NCBI GenBank assembly: GCA_037381085.1
Contig: JARRRD010000003.1
Location: 20,999 to 84,998, forward strand
Length of the DNA stretch: 64,000 nt
From: JARRRD01 sp037381085
GTDB lineage: Bacteria > Nitrospirota > Thermodesulfovibrionia > Thermodesulfovibrionales > UBA6898
Direction of reading: 5' to 3'
Every line of letters begins with the position of its first letter. Position 1 is the stretch's first letter. Made by a program: the position numbers and the translations under genes. Below the pieces are notes generated by a model. That model ran no database searches and was not told the origin of the DNA. It saw only the letters and a program-made list of their open reading frames with translations. Below, one piece after another: positions 35,435-43,399 of the stretch.

Positions 35435-35668
35435 ATGAAGAAGGTTCAGTTGAGAGTGCAGAAGGAATTTTGCAGCGAATGCTCGCTTGCAATCATGCGT
35501 TTCATGAAAAACATGGAGGGAGTCGAATCCGTTGTTGCCGAGAACGGGGAGGTGGTAATCACTTACGACGATTCGCGGGTGGATGGTGAGACTGTCGAAA
35601 AAATAGCCAGAGACACTGTAAGGACCCTGGGCTATAAAATGGAGGAGGAGACAGAAGCGGACAGTTAG
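35435..35668 (+). CDS. HMA-like metal-binding protein
   Basis: 77 residues from the third of three tandem start codons (GTG 35429, ATG 35432, ATG 35435), chosen by spacing from GGGAGG. A ferredoxin-like HMA fold is suggested by VQLRVQKEFCSECSLAIMRF (CxxC, Cys13 and Cys16) and MEGVESVVAENGEVVITYDD. Such proteins are copper chaperones or free metal-binding domains; the usual MxCxxC loop is here EFCSEC, so the metal is uncertain. It is followed 56 bases later by a flavin reductase. Confidence 0.75.
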   Translation: MKKVQLRVQKEFCSECSLAIMRFMKNMEGVESVVAENGEVVITYDDSRVDGETVEKIARDTVRTLGYKMEEETEADS

Positions 35669-35723
35669 TAGATACCCGCGGGGTATCTGTTTTAAGAAGA
35701 AGGGTCTTGAAAGGAGAGGTAAC

Positions 35724-36287
35724 ATGAAAAAATCTTTGGGTGCCAGGACGCTGCTCTATCCCACGCCGGTTCTGGTTGTGGGAAGTTACGATAAGGAGGG
35801 GAGGGCCAATGTGATGACCGCATCATGGGGCGGGATATGCTGCTCGAGTCCTCCCTGTATTGCCGTGTCTCTGCGGAAAGTCACCTTTTCCTATGGAAAC
35901 GTTATGGAGCGGCAGGCATTTACCATAAATATTCCTTCTGAAGAATATCTCAGGCAGGCCGACTATTTCGGAACCGTGTCAGGGAAGAATGAGGACAAGT
36001 TCGCCGCTACCGGCCTTACCCCCGTTAAGGGAGACTTCGTGGACGCCCCCTATGTGAAAGAATTCCCCCTCGTCATTGAGTGCAAGGTGCTAAAAACGGT
36101 GGAGATCGGCATCCACACGCAGTTTGTTGGAGAAATCATGGACGTGAAGGCGGATGAGGCAGTTATCGACGCCGCCGGCATGCCGGATATTGAAAAACTG
36201 AGGCCGGCAATATTCACCCCTGAAAGCCGCAGTTACTACGGGGTGGGAAAACATCTGGGAAAGGCTTTCTCCATAGGCAAGCGCTGA
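35724..36287 (+). CDS. Flavin reductase-like FMN-binding protein (flavoredoxin type)
   Basis: 187 residues, one FMN-binding split-barrel domain: LLYPTPVLVVGSYDKEGRAN at the N-terminus, MTASWGGICCSSPPCIAVSL and FTINIPSEEYLRQADYFGTV in the middle. AAAGGAGAGGT precedes the ATG. Flavoredoxins and related reductases transfer electrons through FMN in the cytoplasm; the partner is unknown. It probably shares a transcript with the HMA-like gene. Confidence 0.88.
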   Translation: MKKSLGARTLLYPTPVLVVGSYDKEGRANVMTASWGGICCSSPPCIAVSLRKVTFSYGNVMERQAFTINIPSEEYLRQADYFGTVSGKNEDKFAATGLTPVKGDFVDAPYVKEFPLVIECKVLKTVEIGIHTQFVGEIMDVKADEAVIDAAGMPDIEKLRPAIFTPESRSYYGVGKHLGKAFSIGKR

Positions 36288-36310
36288 TAGTAACCGAAGA
36301 GTCACTGAAG

Positions 36311-36329
36311 CGGGGCCCTGTAGGCCCCG
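36311..36329. terminator. Hairpin between convergent genes
   Basis: CGGGGCC-CTGTA-GGCCCCG forms a seven-base-pair stem between two converging genes. There is no strong T-tract, so termination is only probable. Confidence 0.4.
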
Positions 36330-36333
36330 GGAA

Positions 36334-36615
36334 TCAGTTTCTTCCGGAAAGACTGCCGGGGATGGCGAAGCGTTCGTGCAGGATCCGCTGAAACTTCGGC
36401 GTGTATATGAGGTCGTAGACAAACTCCTTGCCCGGGAAAAGGCTGAGGGCTGCCTTCCTGGTATCTTCCATGAGCTGCAGGGCCTCCGGCACGGAGAGGT
36501 CTGATTGCATCAGCACCGCCTCGGCGAGGTTGACGACCGATCTTAGGCGCCTCATCCTCTTCTCTTCTTCTCTTATCCGGCATGAGGATGATGGTTGTAA
36601 AGCAAGGCGGGGCAA
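36334..36615 (-). CDS. Conserved hypothetical protein
   Basis: 93 residues, or 73 from the Met at 36555 (MRRLRSVVNLAEAVLMQ). It is a small all-helical protein ending in FPGKEFVYDLIYTPKFQRIL. That C-terminal pattern looks conserved to me, but I cannot name a family. No membrane segment or metal motif. It is transcribed away from the PAS kinase gene at 36664. Confidence 0.6.
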   Translation of the reverse strand: MPRLALQPSSSCRIREEEKRMRRLRSVVNLAEAVLMQSDLSVPEALQLMEDTRKAALSLFPGKEFVYDLIYTPKFQRILHERFAIPGSLSGRN

Positions 36616-36663
36616 AGTCTCCCGTCATTACCGGTCAGATATTCTGTCACACACGATAAAGGC

Positions 36664-37809
36664 ATGATTACCGAGAGGCAGTGGTTTCAAGAGGGCGACT
36701 TCCTGCAGAACCTTTTCGATGCGATACCGTCACTCCTTTTCGTCGTTGATCGGGATGTCCGCATATTTCATCTGAATTCGACGGCTGCCAGCGTTTTAGG
36801 CGGACGGGGGTCCGTTATAATGAAGCGGGGTGGCGAAGTCCTGCACTGCATAAATTCCTATGAGGTGACCGAAGGGTGCGGACGTGCGCCGTCCTGCCGG
36901 GAGTGCGTCATCAGAAACTCAGTCGGCAGGGCTTTCAAGGGTGAAGAAATATACCGCGAGACGGCCAAAATCACGATGAGGGAGAACGGGACCGTTACGG
37001 AGGCCCATTTCATGATAACCGTCAATTCTCTTGATTACAAAGGGGAGAGATTTGTTCTTCTCGTCCTGGAAGACATAACCCGCCTGAAGGAATACGAAGA
37101 GGAGCTGAGACAGCGGTCCGTCCAGTTGGAGGCTGCAAACGAGGAACTCGAGGCCTTCGGCTATTCCGTTTCTCACGACCTAAAGGCCCCTCTGAGAAGG
37201 ATCAAAGGTTTCATTGACATCCTGAGAGACGACTATGGCGGCAGACTGGATGATCAGGGAAGGGATTACCTGGATCGAGTGGGTTCTGCAAGCGGCGAAA
37301 TGACGAGGCTTATAGATGCCCTGCTCGACCTGTCCAAGCTGACCGGCGGCGAGATGCTGAAACAGACTGTGGACCTCAGCGCACTTGCCGAGGACATCGG
37401 AAGCGAGCTCCGGAGAGCCCATCCGCATTATGCCGCCGATCTTTCGGTCGTACCGGCAATGTTTGTAAATGGCGACAGGCAACTACTTCGCATAGCGCTG
37501 GAGAATCTGATCGGCAATGCACTCAAGTTCACTTCGGGGCGGAGCGGTGCGAGGGTTGAATTGGGTGTGATGGAAGAAAACGGGTTGGCGACGTACTACG
37601 TCCGGGACAACGGTGCCGGGTTTGATATGGCATACGCGCACAGGCTCTTTGCGCCGTTTCAGCGTCTGCACAGTTCGGAGGATTTTCCAGGAACCGGCAT
37701 AGGACTGGCAACGGTACAGCGAATAATACACAGACACGGTGGAAGGATCCGGGCTGAAGGCGCAATTGGCAAAGGGGCCACTTTCTATTTTACCCTGTGG
37801 CAGGCGTGA
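36664..37809 (+). CDS. PAS-domain histidine kinase with Cys cluster
   Basis: 381 residues, cytoplasmic (no membrane helix). PAS domain (about 10-140) containing LHCINSYEVTEGC and APSCRECVIR (Cys62, 72, 78, 81), then a coiled coil, H-box FGYSVSHDLKAPLRRIKGF (His171), N-box LENLIGNALKFTSG, and G-boxes VRDNGAGFD and GTGIGLATVQRII. It resembles phytochrome-type kinases in its H-box. No response regulator is next to it. The four-Cys cluster could hold a metal or sense redox state; that is inference. Confidence 0.9.
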   Translation: MITERQWFQEGDFLQNLFDAIPSLLFVVDRDVRIFHLNSTAASVLGGRGSVIMKRGGEVLHCINSYEVTEGCGRAPSCRECVIRNSVGRAFKGEEIYRETAKITMRENGTVTEAHFMITVNSLDYKGERFVLLVLEDITRLKEYEEELRQRSVQLEAANEELEAFGYSVSHDLKAPLRRIKGFIDILRDDYGGRLDDQGRDYLDRVGSASGEMTRLIDALLDLSKLTGGEMLKQTVDLSALAEDIGSELRRAHPHYAADLSVVPAMFVNGDRQLLRIALENLIGNALKFTSGRSGARVELGVMEENGLATYYVRDNGAGFDMAYAHRLFAPFQRLHSSEDFPGTGIGLATVQRIIHRHGGRIRAEGAIGKGATFYFTLWQA

Positions 37810-37824
37810 GCAGCCGGGAATATT

Positions 37825-38262
37825 CTATTCGACCTGTTCCGATTCAGCCTGGCTCAGGAGACGCCTGGCCTCTGTAAGCCTCTTGAGGTATTTCCTCGCG
37901 TTGCCCGGGTCTCCGGCGACGGTCGCCTTGAAAAGATCGGCCTCGAGTTCCGCGATGGCCAGCCGCTTGTAATAATCCATGGTCTCCTTCAGGTGGGCGA
38001 GCACGATTTTTCCCGTGAGCAGAGGATGGTTGTTCGTGACATTGGCGTCTTTATACATCAGGCCGTGTTCAAGTTCCACCTCCAGACCCCTCCGGAACTC
38101 ATTGAGGGGAATGTTCATACCCTGCGTATTTACGGTGGAAAGGATGATGAGGGCCTCCTCGGGGCTGACGCCGGTCTCACCCCTCGATGTCCAGTCGCTG
38201 ATTTTCAGCTCCCTGCAAATTCGCCTCACTTCCTCCATTGTAATATATTCGGGAAGTACCAT
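37825..38262 (-). CDS. DUF5661-like hypothetical protein
   Basis: 145 residues, soluble and helical. The central segment FRRGLEVELEHGLMYKDANV followed by LTGKIVLAHLKETMDYYKRL is what I recall for DUF5661. The C-terminus is an amphipathic helix rich in Leu, Ala and Arg. Function unknown. GGAGGAG precedes the start. It converges with the PAS kinase gene. Confidence 0.65.
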   Translation of the reverse strand: MVLPEYITMEEVRRICRELKISDWTSRGETGVSPEEALIILSTVNTQGMNIPLNEFRRGLEVELEHGLMYKDANVTNNHPLLTGKIVLAHLKETMDYYKRLAIAELEADLFKATVAGDPGNARKYLKRLTEARRLLSQAESEQVE

Positions 38263-38500
38263 CTCTCCTCCTTCGGATGAAAGTCTTCTCCAGTAACTGA
38301 TTAGGAGTTTATCTTGAAGGGACGGTCAAATACAAGATGTCTCTCCCGTGACGCAAGCGAGAGAGGCCGCTTTTTATGCAAGGAAAATGCGGGAATGACG
38401 GCGAAGTTATTATTATTTTGTGATATAAAAGAAATATGACGAGGCGGGTACCTTGCCGTCACCATCCGCCGAATAAAGAAATGGAAAGGATTAAGTAAGG

Positions 38501-41437
38501 ATGTCCCGGGAAAGTTTTGAGGCTTTACAGGAGAAAATCAGAGCGGTTGGTGCCGAGCTGCAGGGCTGCATGAAAGAAGAGGTCCCCTCGCTCTTCGAAA
38601 AAAAGAGGTGGGTCGGCAGGATCATGGAACGCGTTATGCAGGACGAAGAATTCAAGGTCAGGCTTTTCAGGTTCGTTGATGTATTGCCGTCGCTGAAATC
38701 TGACGACCTTGTGGTCAGGGTGCTGAACGAGTATTTCAGCGCGCGTGACCTCGACGCCCCGCCTATAATCAAGAGGGGACTGGAACGCCTTTCGAAGGGA
38801 GGAGTCTCCTCATTCGTTGCGGCAAGGATAGCCAGATCCGGGGTAGCGGCCCTCGGCCGCCAGTTCATCGCGGGAAGCGACCCCGCAAGTTGCGGAAAGA
38901 CCATGGAAGCGCTGAGGACGGAAGGCGTGGACCTGAGCATCGACCTTTTGGGGGAGACGGTGGTGAGCGACAGGGAGGCGAAGGATTACAGGGACCGCTA
39001 TATTGAACTTCTGGACTACCTTCGCGCCCGGAGAACCGGCATGTCCCGGATTCGGCCCGAGCGCAAGACCGGCTCTTTCGGAATTTCCCTGAAAATATCA
39101 TCATTCTACTCGCAGCTCGATCCGATGGACTGGGAGAGATCGCTCGAAAACACATTGAATGGTCTGAGGCCCGTCGTTGACAGTGCCATAGAGGCTGGTA
39201 TCCCGCTTACTTTCGATATGGAGCACTATCATCTCAAGGACCTAACCATCGCCCTGTTCAAGAGAATCCTCGAGGAATATCCGGATTTCCCTCTGGCGGG
39301 GATAGCCCTTCAGGCCTATCTGAGGGACACAGCGCATGATCTTATGGGAATTGTCGAGTGGGCCGAGAAGAGCCGGATACGCATATTGGTCCGGCTGGTG
39401 AAGGGGGCGTACTGGGACTATGAAGTCGCGGTGAGCAGGCAGAAGGGCTGGCCAATACCGACGTTCCTGGACAAAGGGGATACGGACCGGAATTACGAGA
39501 CGCTGACTAAACTTGTCCTCGAGAATGCGCGTTATGTATATCCTGCCTTTGCGACTCATAACATGCGGTCGATAAGCCATGCTATTGCGGCGGCGGATGC
39601 TCTTAACGTGCCCGGAGATGCGTTCGAATTCCAGATGCTTTTCGGTATGGCCGAACCCCTGAGGCGTGCGCTATTGAAGAGGGGCAACAGGGTGACTGTT
39701 TACACACCGGTAGGTGAGTTCATCCCCGGCATGGCGTACCTGATCAGGAGACTTCTTGAAAACAGCTCGGATGAGTCGTTCCTCCGAAAGTCCTTTTTTG
39801 AGAACCGTCCTCTTGACGAACTGATACAGCCGCCGAAGCCGGCGGGCGTAAAAGAGAAAGAGGGTCCCCCCGGATTGTTTAGGAACGAACCTCCCGCCGA
39901 TTTTTCGGTTGCTTCAAACAGGCAGGAGATGATGTTTGCGCTCCGGACCGTGAAGGCGCAGCTCGGGTCAAGGTTCCCTCTTTCAGTGGCGGGCATGGAG
40001 GTGTTCACTCAAGGAGAGATTGTCTCCCGCAATCCTGCCCGTCCGGATGAGATAATCGGCATAATGTCGTCCGGTGGAGGGGAAGAGGCCGACACTGCAG
40101 TCGATGACGCCAGGAAGACTTTCGAGAGCTGGGAAAAGACGGACCCCGATGAGAGGGCAGGGTACCTCTTCAGGGCGGCTGCAGAAATGAGAAAGCAGCG
40201 CTTCGAACTTGCAGCACTCGAAATATACGAGACAGGCAAGACCTGGAAGGACGCCGACGGTGACATCACGGAGGCCATAGATTACCTCGAGTACTACGGG
40301 AGGGAAATGATGAGACTTGGCCGCAAGAGGCGACTGGGGGACTACCCGGGCGAAGGAAATGAGTATTCATATGTTCCCCGGGGAGTCGGGGTCGTCATTT
40401 CGCCATGGAACTTCCCGCTTGCCATACCGACGGGCATGGTCTCAGCCTCTATCGTGGCCGGCAACTGTGTCATTTTCAAGCCTTCGGGATTCTCTCCCGT
40501 GACAGGCTGGAAACTCTTTGAGATCTTCAACAGATCAGGGCTCCCTAAAGGCGTCCTGCAGTTTCTCACCGGTCCGGGCGGCGGGGTGGGAGAACATCTT
40601 GTGACCCACCGGGATATCGATTTCATCGCCTTTACGGGGTCAAGGGAAACAGGTCTGAGGATTGTCCGGCTCGCCGGTGAGACCCGTCCGGGTCAGAGGA
40701 ATGTCAAGAAGGTCATCGCCGAGATGGGCGGAAAGAATGCCGTAATAATCGATGAGACTGCCGACCTCGACGAGGCGGTAAGGGGTGTTCTGGAGTCCGC
40801 CCTGGTCTATCAGGGACAGAAGTGCTCGGCCTGTTCACGCGTTATAGTGGTCGGCCATGTTTACGATCAATTTACCCCGAGGCTCAGAGATGCGATTGAA
40901 AGCATCAGGATAGGGCCGCCGGAAGATCCGGGAAGTTTTATGGGGCCGGTCGTGGACATTACTGCCAAAGAGAAGGTGGAAGAATACATCGAGCTGGGAA
41001 GACGCGAAGGGGTTCCCATTTTGATAAGGGAGGAAAAAGGGCTTTATGTCGGTCCTGCGCTTTTTGAAGGGATCAGCCCTGATTCGCGACTGGCCCGGCA
41101 GGAGATCTTCGGCCCCGTCATTGTACTGCTGAGGGCGCAGGACCTGGATGAGGCTCTGGAGATAGCGAACGGCACCTCTTATGCCCTGACAGGCGGGCTG
41201 TTTTCAAGAAGTCCCGGCAACATTATGAAGACGCGCAGGGACTTCAGGGTCGGAAACCTGTACATCAACAGAAAAATAACCGGCGCGCTTGTTGGGAGAC
41301 AGCCCTTCGGGGGGTTCGGCATGTCCGGTGTCGGATCGAAGGCCGGAGGGCCTGATTACCTGCTCCAATTCATGAACCCGAAAAGCATCTCAGAAAACAC
41401 AATGCGGAGGGGATTTACCCCGGAAGTCAGACAGTAA
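38501..41437 (+). CDS. putA: Bifunctional proline dehydrogenase / glutamate semialdehyde dehydrogenase
   Basis: 978 residues. The first half (about 1-440) is a proline dehydrogenase barrel: SLKISSFYSQLDPMDWERSL, FDMEHYHLKDLTIALFKRIL, VRLVKGAYWDYE, FATHNMRSI. The second half (about 480-975) is an aldehyde dehydrogenase with SPWNFPLAIP, AEMGGKNAVIIDETADLDEA and catalytic Cys in VYQGQKCSACSRVIV. Together they oxidise proline to glutamate, passing electrons to FAD/quinone and NAD. The N-terminal DNA-binding domain of regulatory PutA proteins is absent. Confidence 0.94.
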   Translation: MSRESFEALQEKIRAVGAELQGCMKEEVPSLFEKKRWVGRIMERVMQDEEFKVRLFRFVDVLPSLKSDDLVVRVLNEYFSARDLDAPPIIKRGLERLSKGGVSSFVAARIARSGVAALGRQFIAGSDPASCGKTMEALRTEGVDLSIDLLGETVVSDREAKDYRDRYIELLDYLRARRTGMSRIRPERKTGSFGISLKISSFYSQLDPMDWERSLENTLNGLRPVVDSAIEAGIPLTFDMEHYHLKDLTIALFKRILEEYPDFPLAGIALQAYLRDTAHDLMGIVEWAEKSRIRILVRLVKGAYWDYEVAVSRQKGWPIPTFLDKGDTDRNYETLTKLVLENARYVYPAFATHNMRSISHAIAAADALNVPGDAFEFQMLFGMAEPLRRALLKRGNRVTVYTPVGEFIPGMAYLIRRLLENSSDESFLRKSFFENRPLDELIQPPKPAGVKEKEGPPGLFRNEPPADFSVASNRQEMMFALRTVKAQLGSRFPLSVAGMEVFTQGEIVSRNPARPDEIIGIMSSGGGEEADTAVDDARKTFESWEKTDPDERAGYLFRAAAEMRKQRFELAALEIYETGKTWKDADGDITEAIDYLEYYGREMMRLGRKRRLGDYPGEGNEYSYVPRGVGVVISPWNFPLAIPTGMVSASIVAGNCVIFKPSGFSPVTGWKLFEIFNRSGLPKGVLQFLTGPGGGVGEHLVTHRDIDFIAFTGSRETGLRIVRLAGETRPGQRNVKKVIAEMGGKNAVIIDETADLDEAVRGVLESALVYQGQKCSACSRVIVVGHVYDQFTPRLRDAIESIRIGPPEDPGSFMGPVVDITAKEKVEEYIELGRREGVPILIREEKGLYVGPALFEGISPDSRLARQEIFGPVIVLLRAQDLDEALEIANGTSYALTGGLFSRSPGNIMKTRRDFRVGNLYINRKITGALVGRQPFGGFGMSGVGSKAGGPDYLLQFMNPKSISENTMRRGFTPEVRQ

Positions 41438-41502
41438 AGATAGTATTCTAATTACAGCTGGTTACGGCTTGTAAGGTAAAGTGTTAGATGAATATATTGG
41501 CC

Positions 41503-41530
41503 CCGTTCCTCCATTTATTGGAGCGGTTTT
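41503..41530 (+). terminator. Intrinsic terminator of putA
   Basis: Stem CCGTTCC/GGAGCGG (one G-U pair) with a ten-base loop, followed by TTTT. It extends into the last codons of the convergent L,D-transpeptidase gene. Confidence 0.55.
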
Positions 41531-43212
41531 CTCGTGAGGGCCTCGTAAAGATAAGCGTCTCTGCCGTAAATGTCCTTCCGGAACTCCGCAGAACCGTCTT
41601 TATCGACCCAGGCAGTTACATAGTCTATGTAGACATACAGCGGATGGGGCAGTCGGACCACCTGTGTCTCACCCGCTTCAATGGCAGCAACAATATTTTC
41701 CCTTGTCCAGTTAGGGTCTGCTTTCAACAGGTATTCGGCAAGCTCTAGCGGTTTTTCTATGCGGATGCATCCGTGACTGAAGGTGCGGACGTTCTCTGAA
41801 AAAAGGTTCCTGGCAGGCGTGTCGTGAAGGTACACATTGAATTTGTTGGGAAACATGAACTTGATGCGCCCCAGCGGATTGAGGCGCCCCGGTTCCTGGC
41901 GGAACCTGAAGTTCAGGTTTCCGGCGGTAACTGAACGCCAGTTTATGCTGTCGGGGTCGATCTCTTCCTCGTCAGTGCCCCATCCCCGGAGGACAGTGAT
42001 ATTCTCCTCCCTGAGGTAAGAGGGGTCTTTCTTCACTTTCGGCAGTATCTCCTTCTTCGCTATACTGTGAGGAATATTCCAGACAGGGTTCAGCACGAGA
42101 TAGGTCATCCTGCCCCCGAAGACCGGCGTATCCAGATAGGGTTTTCCCACTACAACCTTCATGGAGAGTATGACATTTCCCCCTTCGACGACATCGAGGT
42201 CAAAGCGGGCAATGTTGACTATCAGATACCGGCCGGGACGTTCCCTGTCGCTCCATCGCATGCGTTCCAGGTTTACAATCAGCTGTTTTTCCCTCTCAAC
42301 TATCGGGACATTCAGCGACCAGATCGTGGAAGGCCCCACGATACCATCGGCCTTCAGGCCGTGCCTCTCCTGAAACCTTAACACTGCCTGTTCCAGGTTC
42401 CGGCCGAACAGATCCCCCGCCGCCGGGTGAAGATTATCGAGATCGCCGAGAAAGATCAATCTTTCTCTTACCCCCGGGACTCTTGGCGATATCGTCCCCT
42501 CCTTCAGCAGCCGGCCCCCCGGGACGGGCGTCTGACCGCCTTTCCACGCCATTTCTCTGTACCTGGCAAGTGTCTTTCTGAGCGCTGCATATTCCGGTGT
42601 CCCGGGGGTCATTTCCCGCAACGTCTTCGCTATACAGTGTTCGGAGAGTGCATTGGTGAGGACCGCGGCGAGATCCGCATCCGGGGGAAGCGACCATTCC
42701 GGTTGGAGGGTCACGGGATTAACGCATCCTGCGGAGAGATGGCGTGCCAGTGTGAAAAATGAGTCGCTGAGAAGCAGATCGAGGTCCGTCAGCGCTTCCG
42801 GGTTGACAGAAGACGCCTTCTCGCCGGGGTTGTAAGCCCTCCCGAGAAGGCCTTCTATAATCCCGAGGTGGTAATACTCCGGGGTGAGGCCGTCATTACG
42901 GGATTCCCTGATAGCCCTTGTCAATGCTTCCGCGTCGGCAAAGCCGTTCCTCCCGGTCCACGCCGGCTCATAGTTTCTCTCCTTATAAAAGACTTCCAGG
43001 GTTTCCAGGGAAAAGATCTTTTCGCTATCATGCGCCCCGGGAGGATGACTCCGGCAACCGACAAGGCGCCCCCTTATCAGACTTGCCACAAGTGCATGCC
43101 GATGGTCTGCGGGCGGCCTGTCCAGAGCAGGAATGGCAGTACCGGAAAGGGAAAAAACAAGACAGAATATAACGGCCTGCCCGTATCTGGAGATGTTCCT
43201 TAAAGCCGGCAT
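41515..43212 (-). CDS. L,D-transpeptidase (YcbB/LdtD-like)
   Basis: 565 residues. The N-terminal signal or anchor (AVIFCLVFSLSGTAIPAL) is followed by a scaffold domain, a peptidoglycan-binding segment (AVLRFQERHGLKADGIVGPS) and a YkuD catalytic domain ending in TFSHGCIRIEKP (catalytic Cys482, with the conserved His and Arg). These periplasmic enzymes make 3-3 cross-links in peptidoglycan or attach proteins to it. It is divergent from hrpB. Confidence 0.93.
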   Translation of the reverse strand: MPALRNISRYGQAVIFCLVFSLSGTAIPALDRPPADHRHALVASLIRGRLVGCRSHPPGAHDSEKIFSLETLEVFYKERNYEPAWTGRNGFADAEALTRAIRESRNDGLTPEYYHLGIIEGLLGRAYNPGEKASSVNPEALTDLDLLLSDSFFTLARHLSAGCVNPVTLQPEWSLPPDADLAAVLTNALSEHCIAKTLREMTPGTPEYAALRKTLARYREMAWKGGQTPVPGGRLLKEGTISPRVPGVRERLIFLGDLDNLHPAAGDLFGRNLEQAVLRFQERHGLKADGIVGPSTIWSLNVPIVEREKQLIVNLERMRWSDRERPGRYLIVNIARFDLDVVEGGNVILSMKVVVGKPYLDTPVFGGRMTYLVLNPVWNIPHSIAKKEILPKVKKDPSYLREENITVLRGWGTDEEEIDPDSINWRSVTAGNLNFRFRQEPGRLNPLGRIKFMFPNKFNVYLHDTPARNLFSENVRTFSHGCIRIEKPLELAEYLLKADPNWTRENIVAAIEAGETQVVRLPHPLYVYIDYVTAWVDKDGSAEFRKDIYGRDAYLYEALTRKPLQ

Positions 43213-43399
43213 TCCTTACTCTCATTGTAGCAGGGAATCGGCAAAAAGTAAGGTTACGATGAATTTTTCCGGGGCAGCGGATGAAGAGCAAATAAGTCCT
43301 GGGAGCGAAGAAGTCGTAGTCTTTCAGATTATCACTCCGCTATGAAAAAAAGGCCCGGAAGCACTAAAATATGTCATTGAAATCTGACGGTATAGCTTT

